DNA of 64,000 bases from Planctomycetota bacterium (GCA_016713175.1 JADJPQ010000015.1:43953-107952); one strand, 5' to 3'. Positions 28,589 to 36,961 are shown, counted from the stretch's first letter. Translations and numbers: made by a program. The notes: generated by a model not told the origin, from the letters alone.

Positions 28589-28729
28589 TCAGTCCGGGAG
28601 CCGCAGGAAGTCCGGCGGCACCGCCGCCGTCAACCAGACGCCGTGGTCCGCGCACGACAACGAGTGGCCGCGCTCGTGTCGCAGCAGGTAGCCCAGGAAA
28701 CGACTGGTCCGGACCGTTCGCGGATCCAT
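28589..28729 (-). pseudogene. KptA/Tpt1-like RNA 2'-phosphotransferase N-terminal remnant
   Basis: A 46-codon frame reads MDPRTVRTSRFLGYLLRHER and continues to a tryptophan and a stop. The SRFLxxLLRH stretch and the Gly-x-x-Leu spacing before Trp match the first 30 residues of KptA (SKFLSFVLRHKP type), an enzyme that removes 2'-phosphates from RNA using NAD+. The full enzyme is about 180 residues. The catalytic core is absent, because the next gene begins 53 bp downstream. So this is a decayed fragment, or a small unrelated protein. The match is short. It begins 5 bp after the YjbR stop codon. Confidence 0.4.
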
Positions 28730-28733
28730 GCGT

Positions 28734-29072
28734 TCACCGCCGTTTCGGCTTCCCCGGCTTCAGCGCCTGCGCGGTCTGCCAGGCCGAGGTCAGGGCATCG
28801 CGCATCTGCGTCGCCTCGACTGCCGCGAGCTGCACCCACGTGCAACCCTGCCTGCCCCAGGCGCCGTTGCATGGCGCGAACACTTCGGGCAGGGCCGCCA
28901 CCAGCCGCTGCTGTTCGACCGGCGGCAACTTGACCATCGCCTTGCCCGCCGTCGGGTGCAGCGACGCGAAGATGCGGCCGTTGGTGCGGAAGTCCGGATG
29001 GTCCATGTGCGCGCCCTCGACGACGTCGGGCAGCGCCAGCGCGAGCTTGCGGAACGCCGCGACCGTCGCCAT
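28734..29072 (-). CDS. YjbR/MmcQ-family protein
   Basis: The 112-residue protein has the features of the YjbR (CyaY-like fold) family: ALPDVVEGAHMDHPDFR at the N-terminus, GRIFASLHP, then KLPPVEQQ and a final helix. Members may bind DNA by analogy with E. coli YjbR, but the function is unproven. The ATG at 29072 lies two bases after the restored ychF stop codon (29075-29077), so the pair looks like a tight operon. In the sequence as given, the ychF frameshift makes the ychF frame run straight into this gene. Confidence 0.85.
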   Translation of the reverse strand: MATVAAFRKLALALPDVVEGAHMDHPDFRTNGRIFASLHPTAGKAMVKLPPVEQQRLVAALPEVFAPCNGAWGRQGCTWVQLAAVEATQMRDALTSAWQTAQALKPGKPKRR

Positions 29073-29074
29073 CG

Positions 29075-30179
29075 CTACACCGCGAACTTGAAGTGCAGCA
29101 CGTCGCCATCGGCGACGACGTACTCCTTGCCTTCGATCCGGTACTTGCCCTTCTCGCGCGCCGGCGACCGAGCCGCAGGCGACCAGATCCTCGTACGACA
29201 CGGTTTCGGCCTTGATGAAGCCGCGTTCGAAGTCGGTGTGGATCACGCCGGCCGCCTTCGGGGCGGTGTCGCCGGCGCGGATCGTCCACGCCCGCACTTC
29301 CTTCTCGCCGGCGGTGAAGTAGGTCCGCAGGCCGAGCAGGTGGTAGGTCGCGCGGATCAGCCCGCCGACGCCGGACTCCTGCACGCCGAGGTCCTGCAGG
29401 AACGCCCTGGCGTCCGCCGGTTCGAGATCGACCAGATCGCTCTCGATCTGCGCCGAGATCACGACGGCCTCACACGCGAGGTGCGTGCGCGCATACTCGC
29501 GGACCCGCTGCACGTGCGGATTGCGCTCGGCGGTCGCCAACTCGGTGTCCTTGACGTTGCAGGCGAAGATCGTCGGCTTGTCGGTCAGCAGGAAGAACTG
29601 CTGCGCGATGGCCTTCTCGTCGTCGTTCAGTTCGCACCGGATCGCCGGTTTGCCCTGGTCGAGCAGCGCCTCGAGTTTGGCCAGGACGGGCATTTCGGCG
29701 CTGGCGTCCTTGTCGCCGCGCTTGGCGAGTTTGCTCTGCTTGTCGGCGCGCTTCTGCACCGACTCGAGGTCGGCGAGCACCAGTTCGGTGGTGATGACTT
29801 CGATGTCGCGGACCGGATCGACCGAGCCGGCGACGTGCAGGATCTCGCCGTCGTCGAAGCAGCGGACGACCTGGACGATCGCGTCGACTTCGCGGATGTG
29901 GGCGAGGAACTTGTTGCCGAGCCCCTCGCCGGTCGCAGCGCCCTTGACCAGGCCGGCGATGTCGACGAACTCGATGGTCGCCGGGATGATGACGTGGGTC
30001 TTGGCGATCTTCTGCAGCACCGCGAGGCGGTCGTCAGGAACGGTGACGACGCCGACGTTGGGGTCGATCGTGCAGAAGGGATAGTTGGCGGCCTGCGCTT
30101 TCTGGGTGCGCGTGACCGCGTTGAACAGGGTCGACTTGCCGACGTTGGGCAGGCCGACGATGCCGGCTTTCAGGGTCAT
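29075..30179 (-). CDS. ychF: YchF-type redox-regulated ATPase, frameshifted near its C-terminus
   Basis: YchF/OLA1 is a ribosome-associated P-loop ATPase of the Obg group. The N-terminus GLPNVGKSTLFNAVTR, the switch region EFVDIAGLVKGA and the TGS-domain start VIHTDFERGFIKAET are all present. Near 29155-29162 the frame breaks. After a CGSVAG segment the expected AREKGKYRIEGKEY and final VLHFKFAV are found one frame over, ending at a TAG at 29075. The sequence fits loss of one GC unit from a GC run. With the shift repaired the protein is 368 residues, the normal length. This is a sequencing error or a recent mutation. Start is ATG at 30179. Confidence 0.85.
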
Positions 30180-30315
30180 GAGCGTGCGGGAACGGGTGGT
30201 GCGTTCGCCGCGCGCGATCTGGCTCGGCGAATGGAGAACTTCGCCGGTGGTGGGGGTGGCGTCAAGGGACCGGGTTGGGGCTGCCGAGTCCTCAATGTTC
30301 GAGGGGTGAGCGGCG

Positions 30316-30337
30316 GTTCGGCAGTTCGGCGTTCGGC
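30316..30337 (+). repeat. Three tandem GTTCGGC direct repeats upstream of the KGGLGR cassette
   Basis: Copies lie at 30316-30322, 30324-30330 and 30331-30337. They are in the intergenic region between ychF and the cassette, just upstream of the nested palindrome. They could be binding sites for a regulator. Confidence 0.45.
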
Positions 30338-30355
30338 ATGCGGCGTGGTTGCATT

Positions 30356-30382
30356 GGTGTGTAGGTTCCCTACTCTTACACC
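30356..30382. promoter_or_regulatory. Nested inverted repeat, candidate operator or leader hairpin
   Basis: The inner palindrome GTAGG-TTC-CCTAC (30361-30373) is flanked by GGTGT (30356-30360) and ACACC (30378-30382), which also pair across a 4-base bulge. The element ends 17 bases before the ATG of the first cassette gene. It could be an operator or a hairpin in the leader. No strong -35/-10 pair was identified around it. Confidence 0.5.
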
Positions 30383-30399
30383 CAGGACGGGACGCATGC

Positions 30400-31191
30400 A
30401 TGACGACTCCCTTGCATGGGTTTGCTGAAGCCAACCGGAACAGCCTCCGTGAGCGGTCTGCCGAGGGGCACCCCGACCTTCTTGCGGCGGTCCGAAGCGA
30501 CCAACGGGTCTCCGTGAACATGAAGGCCAGAGGGTTGCGTGACTTCCTGAGGACCGGGCGGCGTTGGAACGTGTTCGAGTGGGCCGAGCAGGAAGCCAGG
30601 AAGAGCGAACGTACGGCCGACGAACACCTTCGCGAGCGATTGCGCGACTACTACCAGCCGCGAGTGGAGTTCGAGCGACTGGCTGGTCAGGGCACGCACT
30701 TCCACTACGGGGCCCTCAACATCGGTGGGATGGGGTCGCCCCGCTACGGTCGCTACTGTGTGGTCGATCGGCGTCTGCCAGCGGGAATGCCCCCTGACCC
30801 GGTGTGGCTGATCGAGGATTCGCTGCGCGGAGCCTGCTTCCACGGTGTGCCCGGTTCGCGAACCTGGGATCGTCTGGCGGAGTGGGCTGCGCCGCACGAC
30901 ATGGTGGCGGAACTCGCGGTCGTGAAGTTTGCAACGACCGTTGCGCCGCCGGGCCCGTGGTGCGAGCGGCTGTGCAACAACGACGACTACATCGAAGCGC
31001 TCTCGGTTCGGCCGTTTGTGGTGCACGAACTGCTCGAGATCCGATCCAACTCCGATGACGAGGTCCAGGAACGCGCGTTGGCAGCGGCGCTGCAGAGTCC
31101 GGGGTCCGCAGAGGCCTTGGACCTTGCCATGCACGAGGAAGTTCGCGCGCTTGCAGAGGCAAACCGGATACGATGGCGCAGCATTCCATGA
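30400..31191 (+). CDS. Cassette gene A, unknown protein
   Basis: The 263-residue soluble protein matches no family I recognise. It has a charged, helical N-terminal third (EWAEQEARKSERTADEHLRE), then an aromatic and glycine-rich core (THFHYGALNIGGMGSPRYG, then RYCVVDRRLP) that looks like an enzymatic or binding fold. The C-terminal region is acidic (VVHELLEIRSNSDDEV). Its codons are noticeably less GC3-biased than those of ychF or der, suggesting transfer. Its stop overlaps the start of gene B (ATGA), so the two are translationally coupled. The ATG at 30400 was chosen from two overlapping ATGs because only it opens this frame. Confidence 0.65.
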   Translation: MTTPLHGFAEANRNSLRERSAEGHPDLLAAVRSDQRVSVNMKARGLRDFLRTGRRWNVFEWAEQEARKSERTADEHLRERLRDYYQPRVEFERLAGQGTHFHYGALNIGGMGSPRYGRYCVVDRRLPAGMPPDPVWLIEDSLRGACFHGVPGSRTWDRLAEWAAPHDMVAELAVVKFATTVAPPGPWCERLCNNDDYIEALSVRPFVVHELLEIRSNSDDEVQERALAAALQSPGSAEALDLAMHEEVRALAEANRIRWRSIP

Positions 31192-31769
31192 CGATTGAAC
31201 TGCTGGCTGTTGCTCCGGATGGCTGGGGTCTTCTGCGCTCCGCAGAGGGTTGTTGGCTGCTGAGACCGCCCTACTCAGTGAAGCATCGCTTTCCGATCAC
31301 GCAGGCCCAGGTCGAACGCGGCGTTCTCGAAGAGGACTTCGTCCCGCGTTCGGAAACCTTCGACGACTGGGGAGCGGTCGCTCGATTCCTCGAAGCGCAT
31401 GCCGTGGGTGACTCATCGCCGGAGGAACTGGAACGATCTCGAGATGCAGCGTTCAGGCTGTTGGGCCGCGCTACCGCTGAGCAGGCGTCTGGGCACCTCG
31501 ACCGGTTGCAACTGGAAATCGAAGCCGGCCGCGGCACGACGACTGTCAAGGCGCTTCACGCGCTGCTCGGTGGTCCCGCTGTGGCGGCTGTGCCCGAACT
31601 GGTTCGGCGGATTGCTGAGTTGTTGGCTCGTGCGAGTGTCGCGTCGCCGGCCCTGCGTTCGATCCGACCCACACAGTTTTCGTGGGTTGTGAGCGACGAG
31701 GACGGCGTCCGCGAACTGACCGCCAAGGTGGCAGCGCGCGGCCACCTTCTGTTGCCCGCTGCGGCCTGA
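31188..31769 (+). CDS. Cassette gene B, unknown protein
   Basis: The 193-residue soluble protein has an N-terminal beta-rich part (IELLAVAPDGWGLLR, CWLLRPPY), a helical middle (PEELERSRDAAFRLLGRATAE) and a C-terminal helical pair. I see no known catalytic motif. It starts at an ATG that overlaps the stop of gene A by four bases and ends four bases before gene C, so all three are probably one transcript. An ATG at 31173 is in frame but overlaps gene A further. It may be an adaptor or effector-associated component for the NTPase; that is inference from context. Confidence 0.6.
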   Translation: MTIELLAVAPDGWGLLRSAEGCWLLRPPYSVKHRFPITQAQVERGVLEEDFVPRSETFDDWGAVARFLEAHAVGDSSPEELERSRDAAFRLLGRATAEQASGHLDRLQLEIEAGRGTTTVKALHALLGGPAVAAVPELVRRIAELLARASVASPALRSIRPTQFSWVVSDEDGVRELTAKVAARGHLLLPAAA

Positions 31770-31773
31770 TCCA

Positions 31774-33858
31774 GTGAAGGTCTCGACATTCTACTCCTAC
31801 AAGGGCGGGCTGGGTCGGAGTCTGTTGCTGGCAACCTGTGCACGCCGACTCGCAGCCGCTGGCAGGTCGGTCGTGGTTGTTGACCTGGATCTCGAGGCAC
31901 CCGGTTTGCCATTCAAGCTGGGTTTTGGCAGCAGTAGTGCGGTGGGGGAAGGAGTCGTCGGGCTGTTGCGCCGTTTCTGCGCAGGCCAGGCGCCCCCGGC
32001 TTCGCTGCGAGACTGGGTTCACGTTGTCCCCGGCCAGGAACAGGTGCACCTGTTGCCTGCCGGGCCGGCTCACGTGGCGCAGTACTGGCGAGATCTGACA
32101 GCGTTGGACTGGGATTCCCTGTTCCGTGGTTCGGATCCCCAGGGGGTGCGGTTCTTCACATGGTTGCGTGAGGCGATCGAGCGTGATCTCTCTCCCGACC
32201 ACCTGCTGGTCGACGCGCGAACGGGCATCACGGCGATGGGGGGTGCCGCGGTGTCGTTGTTGGCCGATCAGGTGGTCGCCCTGGTCGGGACTTCGCTCGA
32301 AAGCCAGCATGGCACACGCGAGGTGTTGCGTGCGATCAAAGTCGCTCCTCGCCTCGCCGGGAGAAGCGAGCCAGTCCGGATCGGTGTTGTGCTGGCGCGG
32401 CTGCCCGGCTTGTTGTACGCTGAGGAAGTCCAGACGTTTCGCCGGACAGTTCGGAGTTTCCTGGTTCAAGAGGCGGATCCGCTGTCGGCAACGCTGTCGG
32501 TCGAGCTGCCGATGGTCGTACGTTCGGAGCAGGCGCTGGAACGCGACGAGCGGGCTGTCGTGGGGTCGAGTGGGCTGGCGGTCTTCGGTGACTACGACGT
32601 TGTCACAGCCTGGTTGGAGGGCCGCGTAGTGCCTGAAGCGGTGCCTGCTCGGTTCTTTTCCATAGCGACGAAGTTCAGCCTGATGCAGGGACAGGTGGAA
32701 CAGGCGCGAGAAATGGCAGAGCGCGACCCGGCTGGCGAATTGCCGACTCTGGCTACGAGTTTGCGCAATCTGGCGCGTGCCTTTGCCGAGGCCGGCCGCC
32801 ACGACGATGCGCTGAAAGCGGTTGACGAGGCCACAGCTCTCTATCGGCGACTTGCCAGCGAGCGACCGCAGGCGTTCGGTGTGGATCTCGCCAGTTCTCT
32901 TCAGGAAATGGCCAACCTGTTGTTCGGCCAGAGCCGTCAGGGGGAAGCTGAGCGCGCCTACCGAGAAGCGGTTGCGGTCAGCGCGCAGTTCCACGGGACG
33001 AGAACTCATGTCGCTTTGGCGGGGCCGTTGGCGGGACTGGCCGCCGCGCTGACCATTCAGGGGCGCTTCCAGGAGGCGGAGCAGTGCTATCGTGAGTCTA
33101 TCGATGTCCTTTCCCGGGCCCCTGGAACAGTGACGCAAGGCGCACTTGCAGCGTCGTTCCTGGGATTGGGGAATGTGCTTTTTGGCCAGAGACGTTTCAG
33201 CGAAGCCGAGCAGGCATTCCGAGAATCTGCCGTGATCAATGCGCGGGTACACGGTCGCGTCCATCCCTCTGTCGCAGCGTCGGTGCACAATTTGGCCAAC
33301 GCTCTGGCCTGCCAACACCGCTACAGTGAGGCTGCAGAGTCCTATCGGGAGGCAATTGCGCTCGGCGAGGGGATTTTCGGTACACGGAAGGGCGTTGCCG
33401 TGTTGGAGGCTCTGTACGGATTGGCGCGCGTGCTTGGCAGCCACGGCAGCCACAGCGAGGCAGAGCAGACTTACCGCGAGATTCTGTCCATCGGAGCGGA
33501 TCTGTTCGGCAAGCGTAACACTCCAGGCTCGATTCCTGCGCTGGTGGAGTTGGCAACGATACTGTTGCGAACAGGTAGAGAGAGCGAGGCCGAAGATCTC
33601 GCCCGAGATGCCTGGGCGGGGGCGTTGGAGTGCGACGACCCGATTCAGGCGGTTCAGGCCGGACGGGTGCTGGTCGCGGTTCTGACCGCACTCCAGCGCC
33701 ACGACGAAGCTGGTGCGATCGACAGCGCGGTGGCGCAACGGTTGGCGAGGCTGCCGTCGGGCTACAGGTTTGCCGCCGGTTCCAGCCAGCAGCCCGCCGG
33801 CTTGGCGCCGCCGCCTTCGGGCTTGTGGGGGCTGGCGCCGAAACCCCACCCCCCGTAA
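31774..33858 (+). CDS. KGGxGR-type SIMIBI P-loop NTPase with C-terminal TPR repeats
   Basis: The 694-residue protein begins with a MinD/ParA-like deviant Walker A, SYKGGLGRS (Lys10, Lys-Gly-Gly-Leu-Gly-Arg). It continues with VVVVDLDLEAPGL and a Walker B-like HLLVDARTGI around residue 145. NTPase sequence runs to about 270. From about 300 onward there are at least eight TPR-like hairpins, including GEAERAYREAVAV, QEAEQCYRESIDV, SEAEQAFRESAV and SEAEQTYREILSI. KGGVGR-variant NTPases are known from predicted bacterial conflict systems, where TPR or effector-associated domains recruit partners. Codon use matches genes A and B rather than der. It starts with GTG four bases after gene B. Confidence 0.8.
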   Translation: MKVSTFYSYKGGLGRSLLLATCARRLAAAGRSVVVVDLDLEAPGLPFKLGFGSSSAVGEGVVGLLRRFCAGQAPPASLRDWVHVVPGQEQVHLLPAGPAHVAQYWRDLTALDWDSLFRGSDPQGVRFFTWLREAIERDLSPDHLLVDARTGITAMGGAAVSLLADQVVALVGTSLESQHGTREVLRAIKVAPRLAGRSEPVRIGVVLARLPGLLYAEEVQTFRRTVRSFLVQEADPLSATLSVELPMVVRSEQALERDERAVVGSSGLAVFGDYDVVTAWLEGRVVPEAVPARFFSIATKFSLMQGQVEQAREMAERDPAGELPTLATSLRNLARAFAEAGRHDDALKAVDEATALYRRLASERPQAFGVDLASSLQEMANLLFGQSRQGEAERAYREAVAVSAQFHGTRTHVALAGPLAGLAAALTIQGRFQEAEQCYRESIDVLSRAPGTVTQGALAASFLGLGNVLFGQRRFSEAEQAFRESAVINARVHGRVHPSVAASVHNLANALACQHRYSEAAESYREAIALGEGIFGTRKGVAVLEALYGLARVLGSHGSHSEAEQTYREILSIGADLFGKRNTPGSIPALVELATILLRTGRESEAEDLARDAWAGALECDDPIQAVQAGRVLVAVLTALQRHDEAGAIDSAVAQRLARLPSGYRFAAGSSQQPAGLAPPPSGLWGLAPKPHPP

Positions 33859-33883
33859 CCTGTTCGCCCCCGCTTCCCGCTCC

Positions 33884-35221
33884 ATGACCCTCCCCCGCGT
33901 CGCCCTGGTCGGCCGACCCAACGTCGGCAAGTCCAGTCTCTTCAACCGCCTCGTCGGGCGCCGCGTCTCCATCGTCGAGCCGACCGCCGGCGTCACCCGC
34001 GACCGCGTCACCACCATCCTCGAGCACGACCACCGCCGCATCGAACTCACCGACACCGGCGGCCTCGGCCTCGTCGACGAAGCGCTGCTCAAGGACCACA
34101 TCGAGGCCCAGATCGAGATTGCGCTCGCGACCGCCGATCTGATCCTGTTCGTCGTCGACGGCAAGGACGGCCGCCTCCCCGGCGACGACCTGGTCGCCCG
34201 CCGCCTGCGCCGCCTGAAGGACAAGAAGATCCTGCTGGTCGCCAACAAGATCGAGTCGTGGCACGAAGAACTCGGCGTCGCCAGCTGGGAACGGCTGGGC
34301 TTCGGCGAACCGATCCCGGTGTCCGCCAAGGAAGGCTTCGGCAGCAGCGACCTGCTCGCCGCGATCGTCAAGGAACTGCCCGAGAAGTCCTTCGACGAGG
34401 ACGAACTGCCCGCCGACGTGCTGAAGTTCGCGATCGTCGGCAAGCGCAACTCCGGCAAGAGCACGCTGGTCAACCGGCTGGTCGGCGAAGAACGGGTGAT
34501 CGTCTCCGACATCCCCGGCACCACCCGCGACAGCGTCGACGTGCAGTTCCAGATCGGTGATCGGACCCTGATCGCCATCGACACCGCTGGGTTGCGCAAG
34601 AAGAAGAGCGTCGAACACGCGATCGAACTGTTCTCGCACTCGCGCAGCATCGAGAGCATCCGCCGCGCCGACGTCGTGCTGCACCTGTTCGACGTCCGCG
34701 AACCCATCAGCCAGGTCGACAAGGGTCTCGCCCAGTACTGCGTCGACCACCACAAACCCGTCGTCATCGTCGGCAACAAGGTCGATCTCGCGCCCGAGGT
34801 CGACGTCAAGAAGTGGGACGAGTACATCCGGCAGCAGCTGCCGGGCCTCGACCACGCGCCGGTGTCGTTCATGTCCGCCAAGGACGACGTCAACGTCCAG
34901 GAGACCATCGACCTGCTGTTCGACCTGCGCGAACAGACCCGCACCGAGATGTCGACCCCGAAGCTGAACGCCGCGCTGCAGATCGCGCGCGACAAGCTGA
35001 TGCCGCAGGGTCGCGGCATGCACCCGAAGCTGTTCTACGGCACCCAGATCCAGACCGAACCGATCGGCGTGCTGGTGTTCGTCAACGAGCCCAAGCTGTT
35101 CAGGGGCCAGTACGAACGGTACCTGGCACAGGTGCTGCGCGATCAGTTCGGGTGTCCGGAAGTGCCGATCCGGCTCGTGTTCCGCAAGCGCGAGAAGGTC
35201 GTGCTCGGCGAGAAGGGCTGA
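33884..35221 (+). CDS. der: Ribosome biogenesis GTPase Der (EngA)
   Basis: Der is a cytosolic double GTPase needed for 50S subunit assembly. The 445-residue protein has two G domains and a KH-like C-terminal domain. Domain 1 has GRPNVGKSS and the G3 DTGG; domain 2 has GKRNSGKST, DTAG and the G4 NKVD. In domain 1 the G4 motif reads NKIES, with Glu where Asp normally selects guanine. The last 80 residues (LNAALQIARDKLMP, then RLVFRKREKVV) are the KH domain. It starts with ATG at 33884, 25 bp after the KGGLGR gene, and its stop abuts that of the next minus-strand gene. Confidence 0.95.
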   Translation: MTLPRVALVGRPNVGKSSLFNRLVGRRVSIVEPTAGVTRDRVTTILEHDHRRIELTDTGGLGLVDEALLKDHIEAQIEIALATADLILFVVDGKDGRLPGDDLVARRLRRLKDKKILLVANKIESWHEELGVASWERLGFGEPIPVSAKEGFGSSDLLAAIVKELPEKSFDEDELPADVLKFAIVGKRNSGKSTLVNRLVGEERVIVSDIPGTTRDSVDVQFQIGDRTLIAIDTAGLRKKKSVEHAIELFSHSRSIESIRRADVVLHLFDVREPISQVDKGLAQYCVDHHKPVVIVGNKVDLAPEVDVKKWDEYIRQQLPGLDHAPVSFMSAKDDVNVQETIDLLFDLREQTRTEMSTPKLNAALQIARDKLMPQGRGMHPKLFYGTQIQTEPIGVLVFVNEPKLFRGQYERYLAQVLRDQFGCPEVPIRLVFRKREKVVLGEKG

Positions 35222-35527
35222 TCAGCGGCGCGCGCGCCAGAAACCGCGCTTGTGTGCCGTCTTCGTCGTGCTCGCTTCGGCGGGCACGGCACCGGTCGCC
35301 GGCGTCGCCGGCAGACGCGTGAAGTGGAACTTGGGCCAGGCCCGGCCGGAGCGCAGTCGGCCGAGCGGCGCAACCTTGCGTTCGCTCTTCCTGGCCGAGG
35401 CGTCCGCCACCGGTGCGGTTGCCGCCGTCGTCGGCAGGCGCGAGTCGCGGTGGAAATGGCGACCGGTCCGCTCCTGGGCAGGAAGGGTGGCCAGGAACAG
35501 GAACAACGTCAGGAAGGCCTTGGTCAT
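35222..35527 (-). CDS. Small secreted basic protein, unknown
   Basis: The 101-residue product has a clear signal peptide (KAFLTLFLFLATLPAQE) followed by a basic, low-complexity Ala/Thr/Arg-rich chain with two related GRxxPKFHF/GRHFHRDSRLP-type stretches. No domain is recognised. The frame could extend upstream without a signal, so ATG at 35527 is preferred. It is tail-to-tail with der with no spacer. Confidence 0.5.
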   Translation of the reverse strand: MTKAFLTLFLFLATLPAQERTGRHFHRDSRLPTTAATAPVADASARKSERKVAPLGRLRSGRAWPKFHFTRLPATPATGAVPAEASTTKTAHKRGFWRARR

Positions 35528-35671
35528 CGGGAGGTCTCTCGGTTGTCGGTCGGGCGGGGGCGGCTTTCCGTTCCCCGCAAGAGTAGCACGCGTTGGCAAG
35601 AACGTCGGCCGGCGGCGCGCGCCGCGAAGGTGTTTCCGGCCGCGGGTCCCACCTGGCCATGGCATCGGCCA

Positions 35672-36961
35672 TCAGAACGCGATCTCGAAGCGCAGCGTGC
35701 CGACCAGTGCATCGTCGAGCGCCGCACCATCGCCGCCCGGATTGACGATGTACTGAAGGTCAGGCTTCAGCGAGATCGCGGGCGTCAGCTGGATCTTGTG
35801 GAACAGCTCGAATGCGGTTTCGTCGTCGGGAGTCGCTGCTCCCGGATCGTCGGACAGATCGGCGTGCAGCACGGCCAGGCCGGTGACGTCGTGGTCGCGG
35901 CCTGCCAGGGCGCCGGTCCACGCCACGCCGACCACCAGGTTGGCGCCGATGGCGGCGAGGTCGTCATCCGCCAGACCGGCGGTGGCGAACAGGCCAAACC
36001 CCTGGCCGTCTTCGGCGTCGCCGGGGTTCTCGCGCCACAGTCGTTGTTCGAACGTCGCGTAGAGTCCCGTGGTCCCCGATTCGGTACCGCCGGCAAACGT
36101 GGCGAAGTCGGCGGTGTGCTGCCAGGCGCCGAGCGCGAAGCGGCCCGAACCCCAGTCGTCGCCGCCGGTCCAGGCGGTGCCGAGTTCGACGGCGAGGAAC
36201 CAGGCGTCGGACTCATCGTCCTCGAAGAAGCCGGAGAACGCGCGCCGGCCGGTCGGGATGCCGGCGGCAGCAGCGCCATCGTAGATGCCAGCACCGAGGT
36301 AGAACGTCTCGCTCGGCGCCCAGAACAGGTTCACCGCCGTCGCCGGATCCGGATAGGTCGGGTAGTTCACGATCGTCGGCGAGATCGCCGCCGAGCTGTT
36401 GATGAAGTCGCCGCCGGTCTCGTTGAACGCGAACTCGCTGTTGAAGTCGACCTTGCCGACCTTGATCCGGAAGTCCGCGACCCAGGTCTCGAGCCACGCT
36501 TCGGCCACCTGTTCGGTGTTGTCCGACTGGATGTTGGAGAAGCCCTGACTGTCGCCGACGTCGTCCGACGCGAGGCGCCCCTCGATTGCATAGGCATCGA
36601 CGAACAGCGTCGTGCGCGGCAGTCCCAGCAGCGTCTCCAGATCGAACGCGACGTTGACATCGATCAGCGACGGCATGTTGTCGCGGTTGCGCACGCCGCC
36701 CGACCACGCTGCGGCCCAGTCGGCGGTGTAGCCGCCGCCGACCTCGATGCCGTGCTGTTCGAGCCAGTCGCGGCCACCGCCCCAGGTGCCGGTCACGCGC
36801 GACCATTGCCAGAACGGTGCGCCGCCGACCCATTCGACAGCGTCGTCGCTGCCGCTCTCGACCGCCGGCTGCGCCTGGGCGGTGGGCGATGGGTCCTGGG
36901 CAAGGACCGGTACGACCCACAGCAGTGCCGGGAGGCAAGCGGAAGAGACACCTGGCGACAT
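35672..36961 (-). CDS. OprB-family carbohydrate-selective porin
   Basis: The 429-residue outer-membrane protein has a signal peptide (about 1-21) and the OprB hallmark near the N-terminus: TGTWGGGRDWLEQHGIEV, then strands of alternating polarity to a final aromatic residue (TLRFEIAF). Such porins let sugars diffuse across the outer membrane; the specific sugar is not known. The start at 36961 (MSPGVSS) gives the signal peptide. It is divergent from the metallopeptidase gene, with 183 bp between starts. Downstream, a 12-bp palindrome (35613-35624) lies in the gap. Confidence 0.85.
   Translation of the reverse strand: MSPGVSSACLPALLWVVPVLAQDPSPTAQAQPAVESGSDDAVEWVGGAPFWQWSRVTGTWGGGRDWLEQHGIEVGGGYTADWAAAWSGGVRNRDNMPSLIDVNVAFDLETLLGLPRTTLFVDAYAIEGRLASDDVGDSQGFSNIQSDNTEQVAEAWLETWVADFRIKVGKVDFNSEFAFNETGGDFINSSAAISPTIVNYPTYPDPATAVNLFWAPSETFYLGAGIYDGAAAAGIPTGRRAFSGFFEDDESDAWFLAVELGTAWTGGDDWGSGRFALGAWQHTADFATFAGGTESGTTGLYATFEQRLWRENPGDAEDGQGFGLFATAGLADDDLAAIGANLVVGVAWTGALAGRDHDVTGLAVLHADLSDDPGAATPDDETAFELFHKIQLTPAISLKPDLQYIVNPGGDGAALDDALVGTLRFEIAF

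Noticed and set aside
28734..30179. A genuine YchF-YjbR fusion protein
   Set aside because: The YchF C-terminus is intact in another frame with its own stop codon, and YjbR has its own start. The fusion is a product of the frameshift.
30340..30376. A sigma-70 promoter (TTGCAT ... TACTCT) upstream of the cassette
   Set aside because: Both hexamers match the consensus at only about half of positions. It is not supportable without transcript data.
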